A stretch of DNA of 64,000 bases from Metarhizobium sp964253915 (GTDB taxonomy: Bacteria; Pseudomonadota; Alphaproteobacteria; Rhizobiales; Rhizobiaceae): assembly GCF_964253915.1 (NCBI RefSeq), contig NZ_CAXUSG020000001.1, positions 62,001-126,000 of the forward strand. The letters run 5' to 3'. This document shows positions 17,666 through 26,101 of this stretch, one piece after another. The position numbers and the translations under genes were made by a program. How positions within the stretch are numbered: the first letter of the stretch is position 1; the number at the start of each line of letters is the position of its first letter. The notes under the pieces were generated by a model. That model saw only the letters and a list, made by a program, of their open reading frames with translations. It was not told the origin of the DNA and did not search any database.

Positions 17666-19450
17666 TCAGGACCAGCCTGCCATGCGCTGGTAGAGGTCAT
17701 GGGCGCGTTCGGCATCGTCGTCATTGTCGGCGAGTGGCGAAAGTTCGTCCGTCTCCTCGTGGGAAAGCAGTTCGTCGTCCTGTCCGGCCTGCCGGTCTTC
17801 GTCGTTCTGCCGGCTGTCGTCCTCTTCGGTGTCTTCGTCATCTTCGCGTCGGCGCGCTTCCTCGACGTCGTCCGAAAGCAGTTCCTGCGCCGACGGATAT
17901 CCGACGAGCGGGTAGGGGACGCCGTCGCGGGCGGCGAGCGCCAGCTGCATGAGCACCTGCTTTTCGATCAGGGTCGGTGCGGCCTTGGCGGTCGCGCCGT
18001 CAGCCGTCGCCGTGTGGCGCTCGCCCCGCGCTGCCTCGGCCTCGGCTTCGGGTTCCGAAGCGGCAGCGCTCAGGGACGGCATTGTGGGTTCGGTCGTTTC
18101 GCCGGCCGGCGCTTTCGCGGCGCTGGATGAGAAACGGATCGCCGCCATCTCGATTTCCGCCTCCGAAAGGGAAAGCGGCACGGACATCTCGTCCAGCGGC
18201 AGCTGTCCTTCGGGCGTGGTCAGTTCCGTCCAGCCCTTGAGGACATAGAGGGTGGGATGGTAGTCGCCTTCGCGGATCGGATTGGGCGTAAAGACGCTGC
18301 GCAGCGCAGCGGCATCGAGCTTGGCGGCCGTCGCCTGCTGGCGGACGGCTGTCTGGCCGTGCGCGGCGGTGTCTTCGGTCTCCATTTGCTCGAAAGCCTG
18401 AGCCGGGCGCTCTGCCGTGGTGTCGGCGGTGCGTTTCGCCAATGTTTCGGTGCGCGCCGGCAGGGAGGGCTGCGAGTCGAAATCGAACTCGGTCAATTCC
18501 TCCTGGACGGTTTCGAAACCGGAGGCGATGTCGAGCAGTGCCGCCCGCGAGGCTTCCTCGCGCAGTTGCGCCGTCGCCTTGGCCTGGATGGTGGCATCGT
18601 TGCTTTCCCCCTGCTGGAACGCCTTTTTCAGCATATCCTGGAGGGTGCGGGCATCCGGAGTTTTCTCCGACATCTCGGGGGAAGGGCCGGCCTGGGTTTC
18701 CGGTTCTGCCTCGAGCAGATATTGCTCCGGAAATTCACGTCGCATGGATGTTTCCCCTTCCTGTGTTTCGTCGGTCGGCGTTTCTGCAGCAGATGCCTGG
18801 TTTGTCGTTGTCTGGTGGTCCGGGGCGGCATCGCCGGTTTCGGTCGTGTCTTCGGCGGCCGCGGAGGCAGGCGTGGCGGTGTTGCCGCTGCCGGCGGCCG
18901 GTGTCTTTTCCGCTTCCAGCTGCTGGGCCTGCGGTGTTTCGGCCTCTTCGTGCTGCCGGTAGGAGGTCACCACGGATTTGGCGGCGAGATCGCGCTCGAC
19001 GTTGCGGGCCGTTTCCAGGTAGGCGGCGATGCGGGCGGCTTCCGGGCCGGTGGGGTTTTCGAAGGCTGCCAGCAGGAAGCGCAATTTCAGACCCTGGATC
19101 GCCAGGTTGAGCTGCCGTTCCACCTCCATCCGCTGCGCCGGCGTCAGCTTGCGGATCACCTCGCTGAGGCGCTGGATGTAGTCGACGCTGCTTTCACCGT
19201 CCTTGCGCGGCATGCCGATGGTCTCGCCGACGATATCGGCCAGCATTGCCAGGTGATCGGTCATGCGGTCGCGACCGGCGAGAAGCAGGACGCTCAGCTT
19301 GCCGGCGGCATTGGAATTCGGGTCGCGATCTCCGCCGGCGAAATGCACCTTGTATGCGGAGACGGACACGGTCTGACCCGACGTGTTCAGGCTTGCCTGG
19401 TTCTGGTACTGTGAATTCGAATTTGACGACGAGCGAAGCGGAGGCAGCAT
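17666..19450 (-). CDS. large acidic, low-complexity protein A (unknown function)
   Basis: 594 aa from the ATG at 19450 with AGGAGT upstream. Residues about 50-140 are ordered and helical (RDRMTDHLAMLADIVGETIG, then DGESSVDYIQRLSEVIRKL). The remainder is rich in Glu, Ala, Thr and Asp, with a very acidic C-terminus (EDDEDTEEDDSRQNDEDR). The ordered part resembles residues about 78-112 of the 420-aa protein at 21726-22988 (RMAELISRFSDVLG, then DGESATDFADRLQDAL), so the two look like paralogues. No signal peptide. Function unknown. Confidence 0.75.
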   Translation of the reverse strand: MLPPLRSSSNSNSQYQNQASLNTSGQTVSVSAYKVHFAGGDRDPNSNAAGKLSVLLLAGRDRMTDHLAMLADIVGETIGMPRKDGESSVDYIQRLSEVIRKLTPAQRMEVERQLNLAIQGLKLRFLLAAFENPTGPEAARIAAYLETARNVERDLAAKSVVTSYRQHEEAETPQAQQLEAEKTPAAGSGNTATPASAAAEDTTETGDAAPDHQTTTNQASAAETPTDETQEGETSMRREFPEQYLLEAEPETQAGPSPEMSEKTPDARTLQDMLKKAFQQGESNDATIQAKATAQLREEASRAALLDIASGFETVQEELTEFDFDSQPSLPARTETLAKRTADTTAERPAQAFEQMETEDTAAHGQTAVRQQATAAKLDAAALRSVFTPNPIREGDYHPTLYVLKGWTELTTPEGQLPLDEMSVPLSLSEAEIEMAAIRFSSSAAKAPAGETTEPTMPSLSAAASEPEAEAEAARGERHTATADGATAKAAPTLIEKQVLMQLALAARDGVPYPLVGYPSAQELLSDDVEEARRREDDEDTEEDDSRQNDEDRQAGQDDELLSHEETDELSPLADNDDDAERAHDLYQRMAGWS

Positions 19451-19576
19451 GGTGACTCCTTCAGGTATCGATGGCGATGGAAAGCAGGGGTTCAACAAGG
19501 CCGCTCATGCGGTCCGCGGCATCCCATCGCGAGCTTTGAAAGCTGCGTGGCGCTTCATAGCGCCTGCGAATGCTCC

Positions 19577-19621
19577 TTTATTAACCCTTAATTTATCCTC
19601 CAATGGTTAATAAAACGCTAA
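19577..19621. promoter_or_regulatory. inverted repeat with CtrA-like half sites
   Basis: TTTATTAACC (19577-19586) and GGTTAATAAA (19605-19614) form a perfect 10-bp inverted repeat with an 18-bp spacer, in the divergent gap between acidic protein A and nadV. Inside it TTAA-N7-TTTA (19581-19595) and TTAA-N7-CTAA (19607-19621) each differ by one base from the CtrA box TTAA-N7-TTAA. Confidence 0.5.
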
Positions 19622-19717
19622 TGGCGATGCCAAGTGCCGGAGATTGCTATAGATACCATCGGCGTGCCGCATCATGCTGCCCGCAGCCCGCATCAACCCT
19701 GCCTGCCGGAACCCGTC

Positions 19718-21103
19718 ATGAGCCTCGCCAATCCCATCCTCAACACCGACAGCTACAAGCTCAGCCATTACCTGCAGTACCCCGCTGATACCCGGGCGAT
19801 CTCCTCCTACATCGAGGCGCGCGGCCTGTCGCAACGGCCCGAGGTGGTGTTTTTCGGGCTGCAGATGTTCCTGAAGGAGTATCTCGCCCGACCGGTGACG
19901 AAGATGGACATCCTGGAGGCGGCCGAGATCTCCGTCGCCCATGGCCTGCCATTCAACCGGGAAGGCTGGCTGGGCATCGTCGAACGGCATGGCGGCCATA
20001 TGCCGGTGGCGATCGAGGCGTTGGCGGAAGGAACCGTCGTGCGGCGCGGCGTGCCGGTGCTGCAGATCGTCAATACCGATCCGGACTTCGCCTGGGTGAC
20101 CTCCTACCTGGAAACGGCGCTGTTGCGCGCCGTCTGGTATCCGTCTTCCGTCGCCAGCAACGCCCGCAAGTTGAAGGACATCCTCATGCCCTTCCTGGAG
20201 CGCACCTGCGAGGATCCGGCGGCGATGCTGCCGTCACGGCTGCATGATTTCGGCTCGCGGGCGGCAACCAGCCATGAACAGGCAGGCCTCGGCGGCGCGG
20301 CGCATCTCGTGCAGTTTGCGACGACCGATACGCTGGTCGGCATCCTCTACGCCCGCAAATATTACGGCGCGCGCATGGCCGGCACGTCGTTTCCGGCGGC
20401 CGAACATGCGACGATGACCTCCTGGGGCCAGCCCCGCGAGGCGGAAGCCTATGCCAACATGATCGAAAAATTCGGGACCGGAACCTATTCGGTGGTCTCC
20501 GACAGCTACGATATCAACAATGCCGTGGCGGAGATCTGGGGCAAACAGCTGATCGACAGGGTGCGCGCCGCCGGCGGCACGCTGATCGTCCGCCCCGACA
20601 GCGGCGATCCGATCGATACCCCGGTCCGGGTGGTCGCCCAGCTGGCTTACGCTTTCGGCACCCATCTCAATGCCAAGGGTTTCAAGGTCATCAACGACAA
20701 TGTTCGTGTGCTGCAGGGCGACGGCGTTTCGGGGCAGGATATCACCATGGTGCTCGGACGCATGGAAGCGGCGGGTTTTTCCGCCGAAAACATCCTGTTC
20801 GGCATGGGCTCGGGCCTGATGCAGAAGGTGACGCGCGACAGCTATTCGTTCACGATGAAGGCCAGCGCCCGCCAGGATGCCACCGGCCATTGGCACGATG
20901 TCGCCAAGCGCCCGGCGACGATGCACGAGAAGGCGTCGAAGAGCGGCCGCCTTGCCGTCACGAACCAGCTCGGCGATCTCGCCGGCATCCGGCTCGACGA
21001 GCTGGGACGCCAGCCCAACAGCCTGATCCCCGTCTGGAAGAACGGCGAATTGCTCGTCGACCAGTCGTTCGACGATATTCGACGCCGCGCCGCAGAGGCC
21101 TGA
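19718..21103 (+). CDS. nadV: nicotinamide phosphoribosyltransferase
   Basis: 461 aa. It converts nicotinamide plus PRPP to NMN, the one-step salvage route to NAD that bypasses nicotinate. It matches NAMPT/NadV rather than PncB: NPILNTDSYKLSHYLQYP at the N-terminus, FGLQMFLKEYL, PAAEHATMTSWG with the catalytic His230 (His247 in human NAMPT), RPDSGDP (292-298) and GDGVSGQD for the ribose/PRPP site. ATG 19718 gives the family N-terminus; the longer frame from 19634 is not conserved. Monocistronic, followed by repeat R5. Confidence 0.92.
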   Translation: MSLANPILNTDSYKLSHYLQYPADTRAISSYIEARGLSQRPEVVFFGLQMFLKEYLARPVTKMDILEAAEISVAHGLPFNREGWLGIVERHGGHMPVAIEALAEGTVVRRGVPVLQIVNTDPDFAWVTSYLETALLRAVWYPSSVASNARKLKDILMPFLERTCEDPAAMLPSRLHDFGSRAATSHEQAGLGGAAHLVQFATTDTLVGILYARKYYGARMAGTSFPAAEHATMTSWGQPREAEAYANMIEKFGTGTYSVVSDSYDINNAVAEIWGKQLIDRVRAAGGTLIVRPDSGDPIDTPVRVVAQLAYAFGTHLNAKGFKVINDNVRVLQGDGVSGQDITMVLGRMEAAGFSAENILFGMGSGLMQKVTRDSYSFTMKASARQDATGHWHDVAKRPATMHEKASKSGRLAVTNQLGDLAGIRLDELGRQPNSLIPVWKNGELLVDQSFDDIRRRAAEA

Positions 21104-21149
21104 AACAGATCCGGCAGGGCGCGGAGCGCGCTTCTGCCGGCGTTTCTTC

Positions 21150-21250
21150 AGAGAATTTCCGCCTTTCTCTGAAACGCGAAAACGCTCTATCTCATTGTTT
21201 CTAAGCAATTCCAGCAAAACCGCTACGCACTTTTGCTGGAATTGCTCTAG
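21150..21250. repeat. two-hairpin palindromic repeat, copy R5 (complete)
   Basis: Left arm AGAATTTCCGCCTTTCTCTG with GAAACGCGAAAACGCTCT, spacer ATCTCATTGTTTCTA, right arm AGCAATTCCAGC pairing with GCTGGAATTGCT. It fills most of the nadV to 113-aa gene gap. Confidence 0.85.
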
Positions 21251-21259
21251 GCCAGCGGT

Positions 21260-21601
21260 TCAGGGGGAAAGGTTGCGAAACAGCCGGTAGAGGCCGGTTT
21301 CGTCGGAGTTGACGGCGGTGAGATGGCCGGTTTCCGATTGAAACTCGTCCATGTTCTCGCGCTGGAATGCATCGAGCCATGTTCCCTTGACGCTCTTTGC
21401 CGATGGCGCCGCCATGCCGTGCATGCCGCCAGGGGTATCGTAGGGATTGTCATTGAAGGACGGTTCGGCCGCGTGGGGATCGAACGCGCTTGCTGTTTCG
21501 GGATCGAGCAGAGCCGCAAACATGTCGGCATGCTCGCCCAGGTCCAGGGAGGATGAGGTAAAACCCTCGGAGCCCTGAACCGCCGGGAAAACACTTCCCA
21601 T
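21260..21601 (-). CDS. small acidic hypothetical protein, 113 aa
   Basis: ATG at 21601 preceded by GGAGTAGGA. The protein is acidic and probably disordered (DPETASAFDPHAAEPSFNDN), with a C-terminal helix (TGLYRLFRNLSP). It follows acidic protein B on the same strand, 124 bp away, behind that gene's own terminator. No family recognised; its position suggests a shared role with the two larger acidic proteins. Confidence 0.65.
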   Translation of the reverse strand: MGSVFPAVQGSEGFTSSSLDLGEHADMFAALLDPETASAFDPHAAEPSFNDNPYDTPGGMHGMAAPSAKSVKGTWLDAFQRENMDEFQSETGHLTAVNSDETGLYRLFRNLSP

Positions 21602-21711
21602 TCCTACTCCTACTCACAACACACACTGGTAGCGCACGGGCGGGTCTCTTGCGGTGGTCCGCTCCCGATCCGGCGGTGCCTATGAAACGCCAAAATGCTT
21701 AATAACCGCGT

Positions 21712-21736
21712 AAAAGCCGCAAAAATTATGCGGCTT
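21712..21736 (-). terminator. terminator overlapping the stop codon of acidic protein B
   Basis: On the minus strand AAGCCGC (21736-21730) pairs with GCGGCTT (21720-21714), closing with TTTT. The TAA stop (21728-21726) lies inside the loop. Confidence 0.65.
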
Positions 21737-22988
21737 CTTTTTGCTTCTTGAGGATCTCGTAGATGCCGATCTCGTCGACGGAAACGGCGACGATGTCGTT
21801 GGCGGCCTCGGCCGCCGCCTGCATGGCTGCCTCCGGCGTGTGTTCGACGACGATGGCGATCTGTTCATCGCGCGAAAGCGTGGCCGGGTCGCCGTCGTCG
21901 ACGGCGGAGGGTTCCTCGGCGGTTTCCGTCTCGTTGCCGTCTTCGCTCTGTTCGATCGCCTCGGCGCTGGCGGCGAGCGCCTGGATGACCTCGGTGGCAT
22001 CGGCCGCCGGATCGGTTTCTCCGGATCCTGCCGTGGCCTCATTGCTCTCGCTGATCGCGTCCTGCGCCTTCTTGACGTCCTCAACCTTCTCGAAGACCTC
22101 CTGTGCCTTGATATCGGCTTCGCGTTCCTGGCGGGTTTCTTCGTCCTCGACCTGCGTCGGGTCGTTTTCCGTCCGCTCGACCTTCAGTTCGGCAACGGTT
22201 TTCGGATCGGCGACATCTTCGAGGCGCTGGATGGCCTTGGCGATATCCTTGGTCAGGGTCTTGTCCTGAGCGGCCTGGTCGTCGAAGGCCTTGGTCACCG
22301 CCTGTGCCGACTCGCCCCAGGGCCGGCGAATCGCTTCGATCATCTGCGCGGCGGATATGCCGAGTTCGGTCAGGCCCGACTGCTTTTCCACATCCTCGAC
22401 GGTATTGGCGAGCGTCTGGCGGTAATCCGTCAGGGCTTTTACCACATCTTCGTAGAATGTTTCACTGCTGGTGCTGACGCCGGCAGCCGAAACGATGCGG
22501 GCCGCATAAAGCGTCATCGAGCTCGGCTCCTCTCCTTCCGGAAAGGTGTTGTTCAACACCGCCTTGAGATCTTCGGTCGAGACCTTGAGGGTCTTCAGGC
22601 CGATCGGAATGGCTGAGCCATCGGAATAGTTCTTCGCCGCAGTTCCGACCATGGTCAGGGCGTCCTGAAGCCGGTCGGCAAAATCGGTAGCGCTCTCGCC
22701 ATCGGCCTGGGCAACGCCGAGCACGTCGGAGAAGCGCGAGATCAGCTCGGCCATGCGGTTCTGGTCGTTCTGCAGCGCGCCGAAGAAATGCTCGTTGATC
22801 TTGGCATTCGCGGACTGCTGGGCTTCGTCCGACTTGATCTTCGCTTTGAGAAGATCGTCGTCCTTGGTATCCTTCTTGCCCTTGGTCTTTTCTTCCTCCT
22901 CGGTGCGCCGCTCCTCGATCTGCTCGAGCATGTTGCGCATGAAGCCGGTCAGAAAATCGCCGCTGGCCTGTTGGGTGGGGAGCAGCAC
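21726..22988 (-). CDS. acidic, helical protein B (unknown function)
   Basis: 420 aa starting at a GTG (22988) with a perfect CGGAGG site 6 nt upstream. A charged coiled N-terminus (EQIEERRTEEEEKTKGKKD) is followed by the segment shared with protein A (about 78-112), a helical middle (about 115-290) and an acidic Ala/Glu-rich tail that ends in a more ordered EQIAIVVEHTPEAAMQAAAE stretch. No signal peptide or membrane segment. A perfect TTAA-N7-TTAA site lies 56-70 bp upstream of the start. Confidence 0.75.
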   Translation of the reverse strand: MLLPTQQASGDFLTGFMRNMLEQIEERRTEEEEKTKGKKDTKDDDLLKAKIKSDEAQQSANAKINEHFFGALQNDQNRMAELISRFSDVLGVAQADGESATDFADRLQDALTMVGTAAKNYSDGSAIPIGLKTLKVSTEDLKAVLNNTFPEGEEPSSMTLYAARIVSAAGVSTSSETFYEDVVKALTDYRQTLANTVEDVEKQSGLTELGISAAQMIEAIRRPWGESAQAVTKAFDDQAAQDKTLTKDIAKAIQRLEDVADPKTVAELKVERTENDPTQVEDEETRQEREADIKAQEVFEKVEDVKKAQDAISESNEATAGSGETDPAADATEVIQALAASAEAIEQSEDGNETETAEEPSAVDDGDPATLSRDEQIAIVVEHTPEAAMQAAAEAANDIVAVSVDEIGIYEILKKQKEAA

Positions 22989-23043
22989 GAAAAACCTCCG
23001 AGAATATTTCCTCTGAAATATGCACGAAAATAGGTCGCGATGC

Positions 23044-23058
23044 TTAATGTCGCGTTAA
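23044..23058. promoter_or_regulatory. CtrA box (TTAA-N7-TTAA)
   Basis: TTAA (23044-23047), seven bases, TTAA (23055-23058), upstream of acidic protein B. This is the full consensus of the alphaproteobacterial cell-cycle regulator CtrA. At the window's GC content a perfect match by chance is expected about 0.1 times per window by my rough estimate. Confidence 0.55.
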
Positions 23059-23093
23059 TAGACAATCCCAAGATGTATGAATACCGGCTGGTC

Positions 23094-23720
23094 TCAGCTG
23101 TGCGCGAAAATATCCGTTTCTTCCCAGCCGAGCAGGTCGAGCTTGGAACGGGTCGGCAGGAAAGCGAAGCAGGCGTCCGCATGATCCTTGCGTCCGTCGC
23201 GGACCAGCCGCTCCGTCAGCTTGTCGCGCAGCGCATGCAGGTGCAGCACGTCCGAGGCGGCATATTCGAGCTGCGCCTGCGACAGCGTCGCGGCGGCCCA
23301 ATCGGAGGATTGCTGCGCCTTGGAGATGTCGACTTCGAGCATTTCCTTGAGATTGTCCTTCAGCCCATGTCGGTCGGTATAGGTGCGCACCAGCCGCGAG
23401 GCGATCTTGGTGCAGAACACCGGTGTCGTCGTCACGCCGAAGGTATGGAAAAGCACGGCAATGTCGAAGCGGCCGAAGTGGAAGATTTTCTGATGCGTCG
23501 GATCGGCGAGCAGGCCGACGAGGTTCGGCGCTTGCGTCTGGCCGGCGGCGATGCGGATGACGTCGGCGGTTCCATCCCCCGGTGAAAGCTGCACCACGCA
23601 TAGCCGGTCGCGGCGCGGCACGAGGCCGAGCGTTTCCGTATCGATGGCGACGTCGCCGGTGTAGCGGGCGGCATCGGCGGCGGAAATATCGCCTTCGTGG
23701 TAGCGGATGGTGGCGGCCAT
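23094..23720 (-). CDS. rnd: short-form ribonuclease D (3'-5' exonuclease)
   Basis: 208 aa. DEDD-family exonuclease core: VAIDTETLGL (Asp27, Glu29), KIFHFGRFDIAVL (Asp86), YAASDVLHLHAL (Tyr153, Asp157). It lacks the C-terminal HRDC domains of E. coli RNase D and matches the short rhizobial form. It probably trims tRNA and other structured RNA 3' ends. Starts at ATG 23720. Confidence 0.88.
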   Translation of the reverse strand: MAATIRYHEGDISAADAARYTGDVAIDTETLGLVPRRDRLCVVQLSPGDGTADVIRIAAGQTQAPNLVGLLADPTHQKIFHFGRFDIAVLFHTFGVTTTPVFCTKIASRLVRTYTDRHGLKDNLKEMLEVDISKAQQSSDWAAATLSQAQLEYAASDVLHLHALRDKLTERLVRDGRKDHADACFAFLPTRSKLDLLGWEETDIFAHS

Positions 23721-23818
23721 GGGAAACTCCGAACTCTGCTGGTCAACGGAAGCTGGCTATAGCCCAAACGGCCGGTGTGCGAAACGGCTTTCGAATAGCG
23801 GCACCGCCGTCGGGCGGT

Positions 23819-24574
23819 TCATTCCTCCGCGGTGCGGGCGTTCGCCAGTGCGTAGAGGGCCCGGGATCGCTCCAGATGTTTCAGCACGGCCTGTTCGGCG
23901 CCGTCGGCGTCGTTTTGCGCCAGGCAATGGATGATCTCCTCGTGTTCGGCCAGCGTGAACTTTTCCTTGCCGGTCCAGATCAGCATCTCGGTGTGGTATT
24001 CCTTCAGCCAGGCGAGCATGGACTCGCTGACGGCGGTGAAGATCGGATTGCCGGAAATTTCGGCGATGCGGGTGTGGAACGCCATGTCGGCGGCGATGAA
24101 AGCTTCGGCCTGACCGAGCGACGAGCGCTGCCGCTCCAGGATGACACGCAGATCGGCGATGTCCTGCGGCGAAGCCTTTTCGGCGGCCACCCGCGCCATG
24201 CCGCGCTCGAAGAAGATGCGGGCATTCTTCAGGTGTTCCAGCGTGTCGGAGGATTTCGACAGCATGATCTTGGCGGTGAGATCCACTTGCCGGAACAAAG
24301 ACTTGGCCGTCAACTCCAGCACCTTGGCGCGCTCGCCATGGGAAATCGCCACCAGGCCCATGTTGGCGAGCGACTGCATTGCCTCACGGATCGCCGGGCG
24401 ACCGACGCCAAAACGTTCCATCAACTCGCGCTCGGACGGCATCTCGTCACCGGGCTTCAACTCGCCGGACGTAATCAAACGTTCGAGGCGGTCGAAGACC
24501 TCGTCGGACAGTTTGCGGCGGACGATGGGTTCGGATCGCGGGCTCATGGTCGGTCTCGGTTTGGCACGCTTCAT
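23819..24574 (-). CDS. GntR/FadR-family regulator, NanR-like
   Basis: 251 aa from ATG 24574; ATG 24547 is an alternative that better matches short homologues. The N-terminal winged helix (RRKLSDEVFDRLERLITSGE, then MPSERELMERFGVGRPAIRE) and the FCD effector domain have close analogues in E. coli NanR, including GERAKV after the DNA-binding domain and AFIAADMAFHTRIAEISGNP. NanR represses sialic acid catabolism, but no nan gene is in the window, so the effector is open. A GGTATA-type repeat lies upstream. Confidence 0.82.
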   Translation of the reverse strand: MKRAKPRPTMSPRSEPIVRRKLSDEVFDRLERLITSGELKPGDEMPSERELMERFGVGRPAIREAMQSLANMGLVAISHGERAKVLELTAKSLFRQVDLTAKIMLSKSSDTLEHLKNARIFFERGMARVAAEKASPQDIADLRVILERQRSSLGQAEAFIAADMAFHTRIAEISGNPIFTAVSESMLAWLKEYHTEMLIWTGKEKFTLAEHEEIIHCLAQNDADGAEQAVLKHLERSRALYALANARTAEE

Positions 24575-24657
24575 GGTTAGGCGGGATCGATGCGGTTGGA
24601 AAGCGGGAAATGCCGTTATCGCCTTGTCACCAGCCACGGAATTCAATCGATTATTGA

Positions 24658-24672
24658 TATACTCATTATACC
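24658..24672 (-). promoter_or_regulatory. candidate NanR-type operator
   Basis: On the minus strand GGTATAATGAGTATA contains two GGTATA-like units 9 bp apart (the second is AGTATA), the spacing recalled for E. coli NanR sites. It lies 84-98 bp upstream of the regulator's own start, suggesting autoregulation. Confidence 0.4.
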
Positions 24673-24750
24673 AGTTATCGAGGCTGCGCCAGTGAAAGAT
24701 GCGGAAGCCCGGCAGCATGAACCGATGCAGGCGAAACAGTCAGGAATAGA

Positions 24751-24782
24751 AAAACCCCGGAGGCTGCGCTCCGGGGTTTTCG
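24751..24782 (-). terminator. terminator of the substrate-binding protein operon
   Basis: AAAACCCCGGAG (24751-24762) pairs perfectly with CTCCGGGGTTTT (24769-24780) around a 6-nt loop. It is placed 20 bp after the stop of the minus-strand operon. Confidence 0.88.
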
Positions 24783-24800
24783 TCTTGTCGGCTAACCGGC

Positions 24801-26063
24801 TTACTTGTCGATTTCAGCCTTCAGCTTGTTGACGTCGTCGGTGGTCATCTCGCCGACCGTCTTGACCTCGCCGTCCGTCACCTTCCACAGGCGGAACGGG
24901 CCGGTGATATCGCCGTACTTGTCGAAGGAAACAGGGCCGATGACGCCTTCATACTTGATCGGCTTGCCGTCCTTGATCAGGCCGAGCGCTTTGGCGAACT
25001 CTTCCTTGCCGGCGAAGATCGGCTCGCCCGCGGGATCGACGACCTTGTAGATCGCGTCGCGGATCGCTGCCGGATCCTCCGAACCGGCTGCGGCGATGGC
25101 AAGCGCGACGATGGCGCCGGCATCGTAGGAACGGTCGGCCGCCGGGTTCGACGGTCCGATGTTCGAGAAGGCCTTGTAGTTGGCGTTGAAATATTCGGTC
25201 GATTTCGTCGGGCTGGTGCCCGAGGAGGTGCCATAGGCTTCGTTGAGATATTCGGCGCCGACGGCGGAGATGAAGTCGGCGCTGTTCATGCCGTCATTGA
25301 GCAGGAATTTCTGCACGCCGCCCTGCGAGATCCAGGCGCGGGCAATGGTGGCGCCATCGACCGGATAGCTGATCAGGTAGAGGCCGTCGGGGCCGCCTTC
25401 CATCGCCTTGGTGACTTCCGACTGGTAGCTCGACTGCTTTTCGTTGTAGGGCGTGACCGAGACGATCTCGCCGCCCAGCGCCTTGTAGGCGCGGGAGAAT
25501 TCCGAGACCATGTTGACGCCGAAGTCGTTGTTGACGTGGATGACGGCGAGCTTCTTGAAGCCTTGGTCAAGGGCGTATTTCGCCGCCGCAACACCCTGCA
25601 GCGCATCCGAGGTGATGGTGCGGAAGAAGACGCCGTTGGTCTTGCCGTCGCGGCCGAGTGCGGTCAGCGTCGGCGAAGACGAAGCAGGCGACACCTGCAC
25701 CACCTTGGCCGGGCCGGTGACCGAGGTCAGGATCGGGATCGATACCGACGAGATGATGCCGCCGATGACCACCGGCACCTTGCCGACCTGCACCAGCTGC
25801 GTTGCCGCATCGACGGCGACGTTGCCCTGGCTCTGGCTGTCGCGGGTATCGGTGACGAGATCGCAGCCGCGCACGCCGCCGGCCTCGTTGATGTCGCGGA
25901 AGGCCATTTCCACCGACTTGGCGCCGGCCTGGCCATACTCGCCGGCAGGGCCGGTCAGTTCCATGACGAGGCCGACGGTGATCTTGCAATCGGCGGCCTG
26001 GACGACACCGGCGGCGGCGAGCATCGCCAGGCCGGTGGAGAGAGAAAGAAGTGTCTTTTTCAT
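24801..26063 (-). CDS. ABC transporter substrate-binding protein, branched-chain amino acid type
   Basis: 420 aa. Sec signal peptide 1-23 (ending VVQAA-DCKI), then a periplasmic binding fold of the Leu/Ile/Val-binding family (KITVGLVMELTGPAGEYGQA, AVIHVNNDFG, GVIGPVSFDKYGD). It captures the substrate for the LivGFHM-like importer encoded on the opposite arm at 28854-32348. It is the last gene of the minus operon, 38 bp after the DUF4440-like gene, with AAGGGGAA before the ATG. Substrate unknown: LivK-like folds bind amino acids, amides, ureas and aromatic acids. Confidence 0.9.
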   Translation of the reverse strand: MKKTLLSLSTGLAMLAAAGVVQAADCKITVGLVMELTGPAGEYGQAGAKSVEMAFRDINEAGGVRGCDLVTDTRDSQSQGNVAVDAATQLVQVGKVPVVIGGIISSVSIPILTSVTGPAKVVQVSPASSSPTLTALGRDGKTNGVFFRTITSDALQGVAAAKYALDQGFKKLAVIHVNNDFGVNMVSEFSRAYKALGGEIVSVTPYNEKQSSYQSEVTKAMEGGPDGLYLISYPVDGATIARAWISQGGVQKFLLNDGMNSADFISAVGAEYLNEAYGTSSGTSPTKSTEYFNANYKAFSNIGPSNPAADRSYDAGAIVALAIAAAGSEDPAAIRDAIYKVVDPAGEPIFAGKEEFAKALGLIKDGKPIKYEGVIGPVSFDKYGDITGPFRLWKVTDGEVKTVGEMTTDDVNKLKAEIDK

Positions 26064-26101
26064 GCGGGTTCCCCTTATTTTAACACTCAGAGTTTGAACA
26101 C

